64,000 nt of DNA from Streptococcus cuniculipharyngis. Lineage in GTDB: Bacteria > Bacillota > Bacilli > Lactobacillales > Streptococcaceae. How positions within the stretch are numbered: the first letter of the stretch is position 1; each line of letters begins with the position of its first letter. Under the pieces are notes generated by a model, which searched no databases, was not told the DNA's origin, and saw only the letters and a program-made list of their open reading frames with translations. Positions 36,796 through 45,541 of this stretch are shown here, piece after piece. The position numbers and the translations under genes were made by a program. The stretch spans positions 1-64,000 of the forward strand of contig NZ_VOHL01000002.1 in assembly GCF_007859195.1 (NCBI RefSeq), in the 5' to 3' direction.

Positions 36796-39700
36796 CATTT
36801 TCCTCCATCAACCCCAATAAGAGTTCTCGTTGTTTTTTCCCTGTTTCGTTAAACTTCTCAAATGCTCTCGCATAGGACATGTGACGGTCAGCTGAAAAAC
36901 GGGTAATGCTTTTTAACTGATTGCCACTGACCGTTCGCCCATCTCGAGTATAAGGATTTATCAAAAAATGCCCTGTCATAATCTGCCGATAGGCTGTTTC
37001 AAATAAGTGCTGATTATGGGCCAAGAGTCGAGACAGTTCTTCCTGGCTATAAGTATTGGATACAAAACCTTTCTTAAGCTGATAAAACCCATTGGCCAAA
37101 TACTCTTTTCTATCTTCTGAAAACACTCCCTTGTAAGTCAAGGTTTTCTGTGCCTTCTCAGCCAGCTGATCAAGGTTTTTCAACTCTTTTAAAGTCAATT
37201 GGGGCTCAGTCAATTGTAGGTACATGGCTCCAAACAAGGGCTGATTCAGCTGTTTTAGAACTTGCAAATAAGTGACCAGCTGGGAATCTAGTCCATGATA
37301 AAAATCAATCAGTTGAAATGCCTTATCTCCTGATTTGTAGTCAACAATCCCTTGACTACCATCAACTAAAGTATCCAGTCGATCAATCAAACCTCCCACC
37401 TTAAGCTTGGGAGTTAGCCAAAAATCAAAAGGAACTTCCTGACCAGCTACGCTGACCGCCTGATTTCTTGCCAAGGCACTAACCACACTACCAGCAATCG
37501 TCTCCAAAATCGTTTGTGAAAATTGATCTTCCTGGGATTGCTGATATGATAAGCCCAAATGCTTATCTTGTCGTGTTTTTTCCAGGGCCAAAGTCAACTT
37601 AGCCTCAGTTGTTAATGGTGATTGATCCGCCATAAAGTTCTCTAAAATTTTATGGAGGTAGCTACCATGTCGACGTGCATCTGGATGAATACTCGTTTGC
37701 TCCTGTAACCTTAAAACATAACGTAAAAAATAGAGGTATTGATTATTATAAAACGTCGTCAACGCTGAAACAGATAATTGACACTTCTGCTCAGCAAAGC
37801 GTAAAGATAGGACCTCTGCTGAAAGCGGACTAGTTATCGGCAGGTCAAGCACCTCTGTTTGGAGTTGATGAGCGGCCAATTGCTGTCGCAAAACTACCAA
37901 GGCTTGAGTCCAAAAGGATTGTCCCTCCTCCACTTGCTGGCTGATTTGAAGATGATTCACTGCCAGTAGTCGGGCCAAAACTTCCTTGTAATGACTGATC
38001 TTAGACTCAGGAGCCCCCTGCTCTTTTAGACCAAATCCTTCTAAAAGAGCAAGATAAGGTGAGCGATTCTCCCCTTCCCCTGGTCCTGAATAGCTCAAAA
38101 TGAGTTGAACATCGGCACTATTAAAGAGTGAGAGGGCTAGGTAGAGATTGCGCTGGCTATTTTCCCGACTAGGAATCTCCAAGCGACCAGTCTGTTCAAC
38201 CTTTTGATTGATGAGTTGACGTTCCTCGTCGGTTAGTAGACTCTTATTTTGATGAAGCAGGGGAAAAACATCCCGCGTCAGTCCAATGGCAAAAATCAGT
38301 TGATTGTGGTGTGGCATGACCAGATCATAGGATTGAACCTTGACAACATTGACCCGGGCTGGAAGCGTGCGATAGGTCCCCGCCAACATCCCACTACGCA
38401 ATATCGCTAGAAAATCCCTTACCGCTAGCTTATCCTCGCCAAAAATCAGGTGACATTCTTCCAGCAAGGCCACAAAATTGGCCCAAACTTGTTGATGATT
38501 TTCGCGTTCCTCCAAAGATAAAAACTGAGTCAAAAGCTGCATATTTTCTGGCAAACCAGTCTCTGCCAAAAAGCTATTGAATTTTTTCAAGAGGCTTTGC
38601 GCTTTTTGTGGGCGACTATTCAAAAACCGATCTAGCGGACCGATTAAGGCCTCCCGTAACTGATTGAGCAGGGGCAAGTCATACTGCCCTTGACCCCCGT
38701 TAACAGAAAATTCCCTGATGAATTGCTGACGTCCTTTAATATCAGCATATAGCAAATACTGTTCAAATTGATCAATCGCTGCTTGCTCAAAATGGCCATA
38801 AAGACCTGACTTTAATAGGTTCAAAACATCTTCAGCTCGGTAATGATAACGCTTGATTCGCTCCAGAGAATCTATCAGATTGACAAGGGGGTGATCTTTC
38901 ATGGACTGACTACTAGCCACATAATGAGGAATATCAAACTGCTTAAACAGCAGCTCAATAGCTAGTTGATCTCTTGATAAATCTCCCACAAGAACCGTAA
39001 TATCCTTGTATTGATAGTCAGTCTCTTGAACTAGCTGGCGAATTTTCTTGGCCATGGCTTCAATTTCTTCCTTAACCGTTGGCCAGCGCCAAATTTGTAC
39101 AGAGGGATCATCAGCAGCCAAGGGAGACAAAGAGGCATTAGAAAAACTAGTTACTTGTTCAAACAACTGTGTTAGTTGTTCAAAACTTGTTCCTAATGAT
39201 TGACTGGCAAGATAGCTAGCCTTGGTCTGGTACCTAGCTCTTAAGTTGGTTAAAAACGCTACGCTAGCCTGATAAACATGACCCTCTAGATAGTTTGTTC
39301 GATAGGCGGTTTGACTGGCATAAGTTCCGATAACCACCTCATGACAAGCTGCTTCTAATAAATCCACTAGCTGCTCTTCTTCAGCTGAAAAACGAGTAAA
39401 ACCATCAATAATAACAACAACCTGACTCAAATCAAGCCGACCAGCCTTAATTTCCTGACTTAGAAAAGAAAGAGAGGATTGAACTGCGCAATTCTTGTCT
39501 GTCATCAAGCTCTCCACCGCTTGAAAAATCAACTGTAAATCAGCTGCCTTTGCAGGCTCTAAATAGGACAAATCAGCGATGGTCAGATTAGCAGTTTGTA
39601 GTTCCTGGTAAAGGTCAACCAGTTGCTGAATGAAACCACTATCTTCCTTAACCCGACGATAAAGTTGCAAATCCTGCTCGGACAAGTCCAGTAAAACCTT

Positions 39701-39973
39701 ATAGAAAATCATGGTCAGGCCGACATCGTCCAAATATTGTTTGGGATTAACACTAGTTAAGGTCAAATAGCGTGCCATCTGGCCGAAACGCGTAACTGTT
39801 ATCCTAAACGAAGCCTCTTGAGGCAAGGCCTGCAAGACCTGTCTTTCTTTTTCAAAAGATAGGGAGTTGGGGGCAATGTAAAATACCCGCTTCCCAGTCT
39901 CTGCAAAGCTCCTTGCTTCCTCAACCAGAGCAGGGCTGATGTCCTGCCACATATCCGTGTAAAGTAATTTCAT
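36785..39973 (-). CDS. rexB: ATP-dependent helicase/nuclease subunit B (RexB, AddB)
   Basis: A 1062-residue partner of RexA. The N-terminal helicase-like region lacks a clear P-loop, as in streptococcal RexB. The C-terminal RecB-type nuclease motif appears as GGLIDRLDTL followed by GIVDYKSGDK near residues 870-895. The four cysteines that hold the iron-sulfur cluster in Bacillus AddB are not seen; the matching place reads YNNQYLYFLRYVL, as usual for the streptococcal branch. The rexB-rexA overlap implies coupled translation. Confidence 0.93.
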   Translation of the reverse strand: MKLLYTDMWQDISPALVEEARSFAETGKRVFYIAPNSLSFEKERQVLQALPQEASFRITVTRFGQMARYLTLTSVNPKQYLDDVGLTMIFYKVLLDLSEQDLQLYRRVKEDSGFIQQLVDLYQELQTANLTIADLSYLEPAKAADLQLIFQAVESLMTDKNCAVQSSLSFLSQEIKAGRLDLSQVVVIIDGFTRFSAEEEQLVDLLEAACHEVVIGTYASQTAYRTNYLEGHVYQASVAFLTNLRARYQTKASYLASQSLGTSFEQLTQLFEQVTSFSNASLSPLAADDPSVQIWRWPTVKEEIEAMAKKIRQLVQETDYQYKDITVLVGDLSRDQLAIELLFKQFDIPHYVASSQSMKDHPLVNLIDSLERIKRYHYRAEDVLNLLKSGLYGHFEQAAIDQFEQYLLYADIKGRQQFIREFSVNGGQGQYDLPLLNQLREALIGPLDRFLNSRPQKAQSLLKKFNSFLAETGLPENMQLLTQFLSLEERENHQQVWANFVALLEECHLIFGEDKLAVRDFLAILRSGMLAGTYRTLPARVNVVKVQSYDLVMPHHNQLIFAIGLTRDVFPLLHQNKSLLTDEERQLINQKVEQTGRLEIPSRENSQRNLYLALSLFNSADVQLILSYSGPGEGENRSPYLALLEGFGLKEQGAPESKISHYKEVLARLLAVNHLQISQQVEEGQSFWTQALVVLRQQLAAHQLQTEVLDLPITSPLSAEVLSLRFAEQKCQLSVSALTTFYNNQYLYFLRYVLRLQEQTSIHPDARRHGSYLHKILENFMADQSPLTTEAKLTLALEKTRQDKHLGLSYQQSQEDQFSQTILETIAGSVVSALARNQAVSVAGQEVPFDFWLTPKLKVGGLIDRLDTLVDGSQGIVDYKSGDKAFQLIDFYHGLDSQLVTYLQVLKQLNQPLFGAMYLQLTEPQLTLKELKNLDQLAEKAQKTLTYKGVFSEDRKEYLANGFYQLKKGFVSNTYSQEELSRLLAHNQHLFETAYRQIMTGHFLINPYTRDGRTVSGNQLKSITRFSADRHMSYARAFEKFNETGKKQRELLLGLMEENDGN

Positions 39974-40031
39974 TGGACTTTCCTCAATCTCTACTTGTTA
40001 GTATTCATTATAACAAAAAGGAGGAGATTTT

Positions 40032-40412
40032 TTACCTCTCATCCTCTCTTGTTTTTATGGTGATGCTAATACCTATCGTATCGTTCAACAGTTTTTTAAC
40101 CCGACAATGTTGCTCAATATAGGCAGTTAAAGCTCTCTTATGTTCCTCCTTCAAGGGCTGGGAACAGGTGAGTAAAAGGATAAATTGCTCAGCCTCGTAG
40201 GAACTAGTCACCTCAATTGGAACATTGTCCTGCTCATGATATCTGGCAAAATAGCCTTGGGCACACATGGTGACACAAGAAGCCAGAGCAACATTGACCA
40301 AACTCATAGGCGTTTCACCTGCTGCGGTGTTACCAAATAAGTCAAGCTCTTGGCCATATCCCCTAGCCTTGGCTCGATATAAGCCCTGACCAATAATACT
40401 GGTTTGGTACAT
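40032..40412 (-). CDS. OsmC family protein
   Basis: A 126-residue OsmC/Ohr-type protein. The N-terminal strand-rich part (YQTSIIGQGLYRAKARG) leads to the ETPMSLVNVALASCVTMCAQGYF helix, whose two cysteines are the usual peroxide-reactive pair position or one of it. A C-terminal pair (H and C in EQHCRVKKLL) completes the family pattern. Such proteins reduce organic hydroperoxides. ATG at 40412 has AGGAGG ten bases upstream. It lies 7 bases behind queT and should be co-transcribed under the riboswitch. Confidence 0.85.
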   Translation of the reverse strand: MYQTSIIGQGLYRAKARGYGQELDLFGNTAAGETPMSLVNVALASCVTMCAQGYFARYHEQDNVPIEVTSSYEAEQFILLLTCSQPLKEEHKRALTAYIEQHCRVKKLLNDTIGISITIKTREDER

Positions 40413-40419
40413 TAGGGAT

Positions 40420-40929
40420 CTACCTCCTAAAATCAATCCGCTGACCTAATTTTTCAATCACTAGGGAACCGACCAACAAGGACAACAATTCTCCCAAGCC
40501 AGTTGTTAACCAAGTCCAGAAAAAGGGAGCTTTAGCAATAATGGCCAGTTCAGCAGCTACCGTCACCATGGACAAGGCAAAAAAGATTGAAAAATAGAAA
40601 AATGCCTTGTTAAGCTGGCCCTTGAAAAGATAGTCTTTCTGGTAGCCTTTAAAAAGCTTGACCCCCAGACTAACAAAAATCAGAGTAGACAAACCTCCCA
40701 CGACCACATCAATCAGGCCAAAACTATAAAAATTGGCAATCATGCAGCCCAAGGTCACCGCAAGAATATATTTGGGGTGATAAAAAGCTAAGAAATTCAA
40801 CATCTCCGACAAACGGAACTGATAGGGCCCATAACTAATCGCATTAAAAGGGGGTAAAACGGTAAAGACAATGTAGATGGCAGCCACCAGGGCCACTTGA
40901 ACATAGTCACGACTGGTTAATGATTTCAT
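40420..40929 (-). CDS. queT: QueT family queuosine-precursor ECF transporter component
   Basis: A 169-residue membrane protein with five to six hydrophobic segments and the family block AISYGPYQFRLSEMLNFLAFYHPKYILAV split around residue 40. QueT proteins are S-components of energy-coupling factor transporters that take up queuosine precursors such as preQ1. The gene is directly preceded by a preQ1-II riboswitch whose 3' part contains the ribosome site, which supports the substrate. The energising module (EcfA/EcfT) is not in the window. Confidence 0.92.
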   Translation of the reverse strand: MKSLTSRDYVQVALVAAIYIVFTVLPPFNAISYGPYQFRLSEMLNFLAFYHPKYILAVTLGCMIANFYSFGLIDVVVGGLSTLIFVSLGVKLFKGYQKDYLFKGQLNKAFFYFSIFFALSMVTVAAELAIIAKAPFFWTWLTTGLGELLSLLVGSLVIEKLGQRIDFRR

Positions 40930-40935
40930 TTAGTT

Positions 40936-40992
40936 CTCCTTTAGTGGCAAGTCCACGTTTAATATGCTTGGCGAAAGGATAGAAGCACCAAG
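40936..40992 (-). ncRNA. preQ1-II riboswitch (COG4708 element) before queT
   Basis: On the minus strand the element opens with CTTGGTG, which pairs with CGCCAAG, followed by the conserved AGCATATTA stretch. A small GTGG/CCAC hairpin then leads into CTAAAGGAG, the queT ribosome site. This order and these conserved bases are those of the class II preQ1 riboswitch of streptococci. Ligand binding ties up the ribosome site and lowers translation of the transporter. Confidence 0.92.
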
Positions 40993-41012
40993 GGTTGCTC
41001 AGCAACGTGATT

Positions 41013-41021
41013 ATTATAGCA
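41013..41021 (-). promoter_or_regulatory. extended -10 promoter of queT-osmC
   Basis: Minus strand TGC-TATAAT about 20 bases before the riboswitch, with no good -35. A short GTTGCT/AGCAAC hairpin lies between it and the riboswitch. Confidence 0.5.
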
Positions 41022-41051
41022 CAAATTTCAAAAATATGATAGAGTAGGGGT

Positions 41052-41480
41052 ATGAAAAAATTACTAAATCATCAAGCTGTCAAGTACCTCATCTTTGGCC
41101 TCTTAACCACCTTAGTCTATCTCTTAGCTCGAGAACTCCTTTTTTACATCATCCAGCAGGCCACTTTAGCTGCCATCATAGCCAATATCATCGCTATTCT
41201 CTTTGCCTTTATGACCAATGACCGCCTAGTCTTTAACCAATCCTCTGAAGGCTGGCCTAAGCGCCTAGTCAAATTTATCGGAGCCCGTCTTAGCACCTTA
41301 CTACTTGATTTGCTCCTCGTCATTTTATTAGTGGAACGTTTTCCGCAAATCATTGGCCAATTTGTTCACAATGATCCCATTTGGATTAACCGAATTGAAA
41401 CCTGGCTAGCTCAAGCACTCATCATTCTAGCCAATTATTTCCTCAGTAAAGTCTTTGTCTTTAACAATACCAAATCCTAA
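41052..41480 (+). CDS. GtrA family membrane protein
   Basis: A 142-residue protein with four membrane segments in the GtrA arrangement (blocks VKYLIFGLLTTLVYLLARELL, NIIAILFAFMTNDRLVF and LANYFLSKVFVF at the end). GtrA-like proteins are thought to move lipid-linked sugars across the membrane or assist glycosyltransferases. No glycosyltransferase gene lies beside it here. AGGGG lies close before the ATG. Confidence 0.85.
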   Translation: MKKLLNHQAVKYLIFGLLTTLVYLLARELLFYIIQQATLAAIIANIIAILFAFMTNDRLVFNQSSEGWPKRLVKFIGARLSTLLLDLLLVILLVERFPQIIGQFVHNDPIWINRIETWLAQALIILANYFLSKVFVFNNTKS

Positions 41481-41498
41481 AACGACCCACTATAAACC

Positions 41499-41528
41499 AA
41501 CCCTCTCCTCAGATTTGAGGAGAGGGTT
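41499..41528. terminator. terminator between gtrA-like gene and gor
   Basis: Thirteen-base perfect stem AACCCTCTCCTCA/TGAGGAGAGGGTT with a 4-base loop. T-runs are modest; it separates two converging genes. Confidence 0.75.
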
Positions 41529-41568
41529 AATCTTATCCGTAAAAACAGGCTACTAACATAAAATTCCA

Positions 41569-42921
41569 CTAACGCATGGTGACAAATTCTTCTGCCCCTG
41601 TTGGATGAATGGCGACGGTCTGGTCAAAATCAGCCTTGGTCGCCCCCATTTTGATGGCAACCGCAAAGCCCTGAATCATCTCATCAACCCCATAGCCAAT
41701 CCCATGCAGCCCCACAACACGCTCATCCGGCCCCTGACAAATCAATTTCATCAAGCAGGGCTGACGATGGTCTGTTACCGCCGTGTACATTGAGGTAAAG
41801 CGAGAGCGATAAACCTTGATCGTGCCCTTGCCGTAACGAGCAAGCGCAGCTTCTTCCGATAGGCCTACTGAACCAATGGCAGGATGACTGAAAATCACTG
41901 TTGGCACATTGGTATAGTCTAATTTTTCATCAGGTTTATGGTTAAACAAACGCTCTGACAAACGACGACCGGCCGCCACAGCCACTGGTGTCAATTCTAA
42001 TTTTCCAGTGACATCACCCAAGGCATAAATTCCTGGCACAGACGTATTTTCATACTCATCCGACCAAATATAACCTTGCTCCGTCAAACGGACACCCGTC
42101 TTATCCAAGTCAAAACCAGTGACATTGGGGCGACGACCAATCGCCCAAATGACAGCATCAACGTTTTGACGGCGACCGTCTGCTAGAACAAGCGTCAGGC
42201 TGCCATCCGTCTCCTTGATGACTTCTTGGGGAATGGCCTGCGTATGCAGGTTGGGGCCGTCTTGGGCCATCAAGTCAAGCAAATGCTGGACAATCTCCCC
42301 GTCAAACTGACGTAAGGGACGGTCCTGTCTGACAAAGAGATGGGTTTGACTACCCAAAGCATGCAGAACCCCGGCCACTTCCACCGCAATGTAGCCTGCC
42401 CCGACAACTGCCACACGTTGAGGGATTTGGTCCAGTTCAAAGAAACCATCTGAGGTCATGCCATAGTCAGCCCCCGGAAGATCGGGAATGTGGGCATGGC
42501 CACCAGTCGCAATCAAAATATGGGGGGCCTGATAGACCTGACCGGCTACTTTCACCCGTTGCTGGTCCAAGAAACGAGCATAGCCTTGTATATAGGTCAC
42601 CCCATTATGGTCCAAACCTCGCTCATAGGCCTGATGAATACGGTCAATGTAGGCCTGACGATTAGCCTTTAAGGTCGCAAAAGAAAAATCCTTGACCGCT
42701 GTGGCAAAACCATAAGCCGGAGCATAATGATTGAGGGTATCCGCCACCTGGGCGCCATACCACATGACTTTTTTAGGCACACAACCAAGGTTGACACAGG
42801 TGCCACCAAGGTCCTTGGCTTCAATTAAAAGCACTTTAGCCCCATACATGGCGGCACGATTGGCAGAGGCAATACCCCCACTACCTGCTCCAATCACAAT
42901 ATAGTCATAACTTGTTTCCAT
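41569..42921 (-). CDS. gor: glutathione reductase (glutathione-disulfide reductase)
   Basis: A 450-residue pyridine nucleotide-disulfide oxidoreductase. The FAD motif [10 protein letters not shown] is at 11-20, and the redox pair C42-x4-C47 sits in [13 protein letters not shown], the glutathione-reductase form. The NADPH motif [11 protein letters not shown] lies mid-protein, and the active-site H439-x4-E444 sits in HPTGAEEF. It keeps glutathione reduced in the cytoplasm. ATG at 42921 has AAAGGAG seven bases upstream; the ATG two codons earlier is too close to that site. Confidence 0.93.
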   Translation of the reverse strand: METSYDYIVIGAGSGGIASANRAAMYGAKVLLIEAKDLGGTCVNLGCVPKKVMWYGAQVADTLNHYAPAYGFATAVKDFSFATLKANRQAYIDRIHQAYERGLDHNGVTYIQGYARFLDQQRVKVAGQVYQAPHILIATGGHAHIPDLPGADYGMTSDGFFELDQIPQRVAVVGAGYIAVEVAGVLHALGSQTHLFVRQDRPLRQFDGEIVQHLLDLMAQDGPNLHTQAIPQEVIKETDGSLTLVLADGRRQNVDAVIWAIGRRPNVTGFDLDKTGVRLTEQGYIWSDEYENTSVPGIYALGDVTGKLELTPVAVAAGRRLSERLFNHKPDEKLDYTNVPTVIFSHPAIGSVGLSEEAALARYGKGTIKVYRSRFTSMYTAVTDHRQPCLMKLICQGPDERVVGLHGIGYGVDEMIQGFAVAIKMGATKADFDQTVAIHPTGAEEFVTMR

Positions 42922-43005
42922 TGTCATTCTCCTTTTTTCTCATAGGCCTACTTTATCATAAAAGCTAGGCTCTGACAAAAATCCAACACGCCAACTGAGC
43001 AAAAA

Positions 43006-43023
43006 AGCCACCCAAAGGTAGCT
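43006..43023 (-). terminator. terminator after the DUF554 gene
   Basis: Seven-base stem AGCTACC/GGTGGCT (minus strand, one wobble pair) followed by TTTTTT. Confidence 0.7.
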
Positions 43024-43034
43024 AAGAGTAGTCC

Positions 43035-43757
43035 TTAAAAGAAAGGAAGTAGGGTGGCAACTAGGGCTACTAAAATAGCTGGTAAGAGATTAGCCACCTT
43101 AATCATCGGGCCCCAGATAAGATTGACCCCCACACAAAAAATCAAGATGGACCCCACCAAAGAAAGATTAGCTAACATAGTCGCTGTCACAAAGGGAGCA
43201 ATCAAGGTTGCCAAAAAGGTAAGGCTTCCTTGAAAGAGCAGGACAGGGACTGCTGCAAAGATGGCACCTCTGCCCTTTGACACGGTCAAAATCAAAACAA
43301 CGATGGCGTCTAAAACTGCCTTGGCCAACAAGGTCGACGAATCCCCCAACATCCCATCTTGAAGCGAACCTACCACCGCCATGGCGCCAATACAAATGGT
43401 TAAAGAAGTGGTGACAAAAGCATCAACAAATTGCCCATCACCCTGACTTTTGCTCACTCTTTTTAACCATTGGCCAAAATGTTCAAAGCCTTGCTCAATG
43501 TTCAAGACTTCACCAATCAAGGCCCCCAGGGCCAAACTCAGAATGATTAACATGCCTGCTTGACTGACCAGCTTGCCATCTTGCAAAACCAAAATGCCTT
43601 CTAAGGCACCCGCAATCCCCAAAAAGAGAACCGCTACCCCTGTTGCCTTCATCACCGTATCTTGCACCCGTTCAGGCAGGTGATTGCCCAAAATCAGTCC
43701 CAGACCACCACCAAGGAGCACACCAAAGACATTGGCCAAAGTGCCTAATCCAATCAT
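43035..43757 (-). CDS. DUF554 family membrane protein
   Basis: A 240-residue protein with six to seven hydrophobic segments and the family start GLGTLANVFGVLLGGGLGLILG. The DUF554 family (YqgA/YdfK type) is widespread in Firmicutes and is presumed to be a transporter, but no substrate is established. It is transcribed from the same strand as gor with its own terminator. Confidence 0.85.
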   Translation of the reverse strand: MIGLGTLANVFGVLLGGGLGLILGNHLPERVQDTVMKATGVAVLFLGIAGALEGILVLQDGKLVSQAGMLIILSLALGALIGEVLNIEQGFEHFGQWLKRVSKSQGDGQFVDAFVTTSLTICIGAMAVVGSLQDGMLGDSSTLLAKAVLDAIVVLILTVSKGRGAIFAAVPVLLFQGSLTFLATLIAPFVTATMLANLSLVGSILIFCVGVNLIWGPMIKVANLLPAILVALVATLLPFF

Positions 43758-43828
43758 AAACCTCTCCCCTATATCTTAAGTTAGCCCTTATTATATCACG
43801 CTGGATAGGACTTGTCTAGACAAGAAAA

Positions 43829-43853
43829 AGAGACCATCCCTAGGGATAATCTC
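43829..43853 (-). terminator. terminator after the YlbF-like gene
   Basis: Minus strand stem GAGATTATCCC/GGGATGGTCTC with two wobble pairs and a minimal loop, followed by TTTTTC. Confidence 0.7.
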
Positions 43854-43861
43854 CTTAACCA

Positions 43862-44203
43862 TTACTTGACTAAATCGTGCAAGGGTTTAAAGATAATGCG
43901 CTCAATATCGGTCATATAAACAGACAGACGTTGCTGTGCATCAAAATATTCTTTCAGAATCGGGTTGCCCTCAATCTTTTGCCCAATCGCCTGCATGCTA
44001 TCTTGGTCCTCTTGTGACGGCATTTGACCTGACTGAAGCAAACCTTGAATACGTTCTTGGACAGCCGTAAATTCTTCCCAAAGGGCCTTGGCCGCATTAT
44101 CCTGGGCAATTTTTTCCTTGGCTACCGCCACATCTTGATACTCAGGAAGAGCACGAATCCCACGCTCTAAATCATTGGCTAAATCATAAATATTAACAGT
44201 CAT
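43862..44203 (-). CDS. YlbF/YmcA-type small helical protein (UPF0342)
   Basis: A 113-residue all-helical acidic protein. The N-terminal block [20 protein letters not shown] and the [19 protein letters not shown] helix are typical of the YheA/UPF0342 branch of the YlbF family. Relatives in Bacillus modulate RNA decay and development; the role of this branch is not known. It follows the methyltransferase gene by 24 bases and ends at a terminator. Confidence 0.85.
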   Translation of the reverse strand: MTVNIYDLANDLERGIRALPEYQDVAVAKEKIAQDNAAKALWEEFTAVQERIQGLLQSGQMPSQEDQDSMQAIGQKIEGNPILKEYFDAQQRLSVYMTDIERIIFKPLHDLVK

Positions 44204-44227
44204 TGTTTTCTCCTTTTTCTATAATCA

Positions 44228-45388
44228 TTAATTGACTTGAATAGTAAACACTTTTAGGTAGTTGCTCGTTGGATCAGCTAGATTGACCGTAAAATCATCT
44301 GGTAACTGTCTGGTCTCCAAATAAGTATGTGCAAGCCCACCCATTCCTTTTTCCACCTCTTGCTTAAATTGTTCCACAGAAAGGTTACTGGCATTGGTTG
44401 AGGTAATTAGGATTCCTGCTGGATTGAGCAAAGGCAAGGCCGCTGAGACCAATTTATGATAATCCTTAGCCACTGAAAAAGTTTGCTTTTTATTTCGGGC
44501 AAAACTCGGCGGATCCAAAACAATCAGGTCAAAACGAAGACCTTTACGTATCGCATAACGGAAATACTCAAAAACATCCATGACCAAGAACTGGTGATGA
44601 TTAAGAGTCAAACCATTGGCCAAAAAATGAGCTTGTGACAAATCGCGTGACCGCTTGGCCAAATCAACCGAGACCGTCCTACTAGCCCCACCCATGGCTG
44701 CTGCCACTGAAAAAGCTGCCGTGTAGGAAAACATATTCAAGAGGGATTTTCCAGTTGCTAGGCCATCCACCAGGCTAGCCCTGACCTCATGCTGGTCTAA
44801 GAAAATACCTGTCATCAAGCCATCGTTCAAGAAAACCTGATACCGCACGCCATTTTCTAAAATTGAAAAGGTTTCCGGCGCCTCCTGGCCATAAAGATGA
44901 GCCGATTCATAGGCTAAACCACAAAAACGAATCTTCTCATATCCCCCTCTGATATCTGGAAAAACAACCTTAAAGGCCGCAACAATAAGAGAACGTAGGT
45001 CATAGACAAATTCATTGTACCAAGAAAAAAGGGCATAGTCACCATAACGATCAATGGTCAATCCACCAAAAGCATCACCATCTTGATTAAAGAGGCGATA
45101 AGCAGTCGTCAGCTGAGACCCTTCATAAGCCTGTCTCTTTCTTTTGGCTGTTCTAAACAGACCTTCAAAATAAGCCTGATCCAAGTTAAGGTCATTTGGG
45201 GATAAAAACCAGCCCACACCCTTATTCTGGGGGGCCAAGTAGGCCAGTCCCTGCCTGCGGTGATTGGCATCATATAGCTCAGCCAAGCCCTGGCCACTAG
45301 GAGTTGATACAAAATCTTTTTCCACCAACAATTGAACCCCTCGTGCCAGTTTCTTCCGGGCCTGTTCTGTTATCCGTAACTTTTTCAT
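44228..45388 (-). CDS. class I rRNA methyltransferase, RlmI-like
   Basis: A 386-residue enzyme with an N-terminal PUA-like domain and a C-terminal Rossmann methyltransferase domain. The SAM-binding region is LLNMFSYTAAFSVAAAMGG, an acidic VSVDLAKRS strand follows, and the catalytic block is VLDPPSFARNKK, as in RlmI/RlmK family m5C methyltransferases. Relatives methylate C1962 of 23S rRNA; the exact base is inferred only. It sits upstream of the YlbF-like gene in one short unit. Confidence 0.85.
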   Translation of the reverse strand: MKKLRITEQARKKLARGVQLLVEKDFVSTPSGQGLAELYDANHRRQGLAYLAPQNKGVGWFLSPNDLNLDQAYFEGLFRTAKRKRQAYEGSQLTTAYRLFNQDGDAFGGLTIDRYGDYALFSWYNEFVYDLRSLIVAAFKVVFPDIRGGYEKIRFCGLAYESAHLYGQEAPETFSILENGVRYQVFLNDGLMTGIFLDQHEVRASLVDGLATGKSLLNMFSYTAAFSVAAAMGGASRTVSVDLAKRSRDLSQAHFLANGLTLNHHQFLVMDVFEYFRYAIRKGLRFDLIVLDPPSFARNKKQTFSVAKDYHKLVSAALPLLNPAGILITSTNASNLSVEQFKQEVEKGMGGLAHTYLETRQLPDDFTVNLADPTSNYLKVFTIQVN

Positions 45389-45484
45389 AGCCCTATTGTA
45401 TCACAATCCCTGCTTGCAAACAACCATAAACACAGGCAGTCAGGCACAAATGAACGGTCAATCCAAGAATTACAAAAGTAAATG

Positions 45485-45493
45485 TGGTATAAT
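45485..45493 (+). promoter_or_regulatory. extended -10 promoter of the LTA synthase gene
   Basis: Plus strand TGG-TATAAT, about 50 bases before the GTG start codon, with no clear -35. Confidence 0.55.
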
Positions 45494-45541
45494 TTAAAGT
45501 GAGATTTTACATTTAGGAAATTCTAACGAGGAAGTGTTCTT

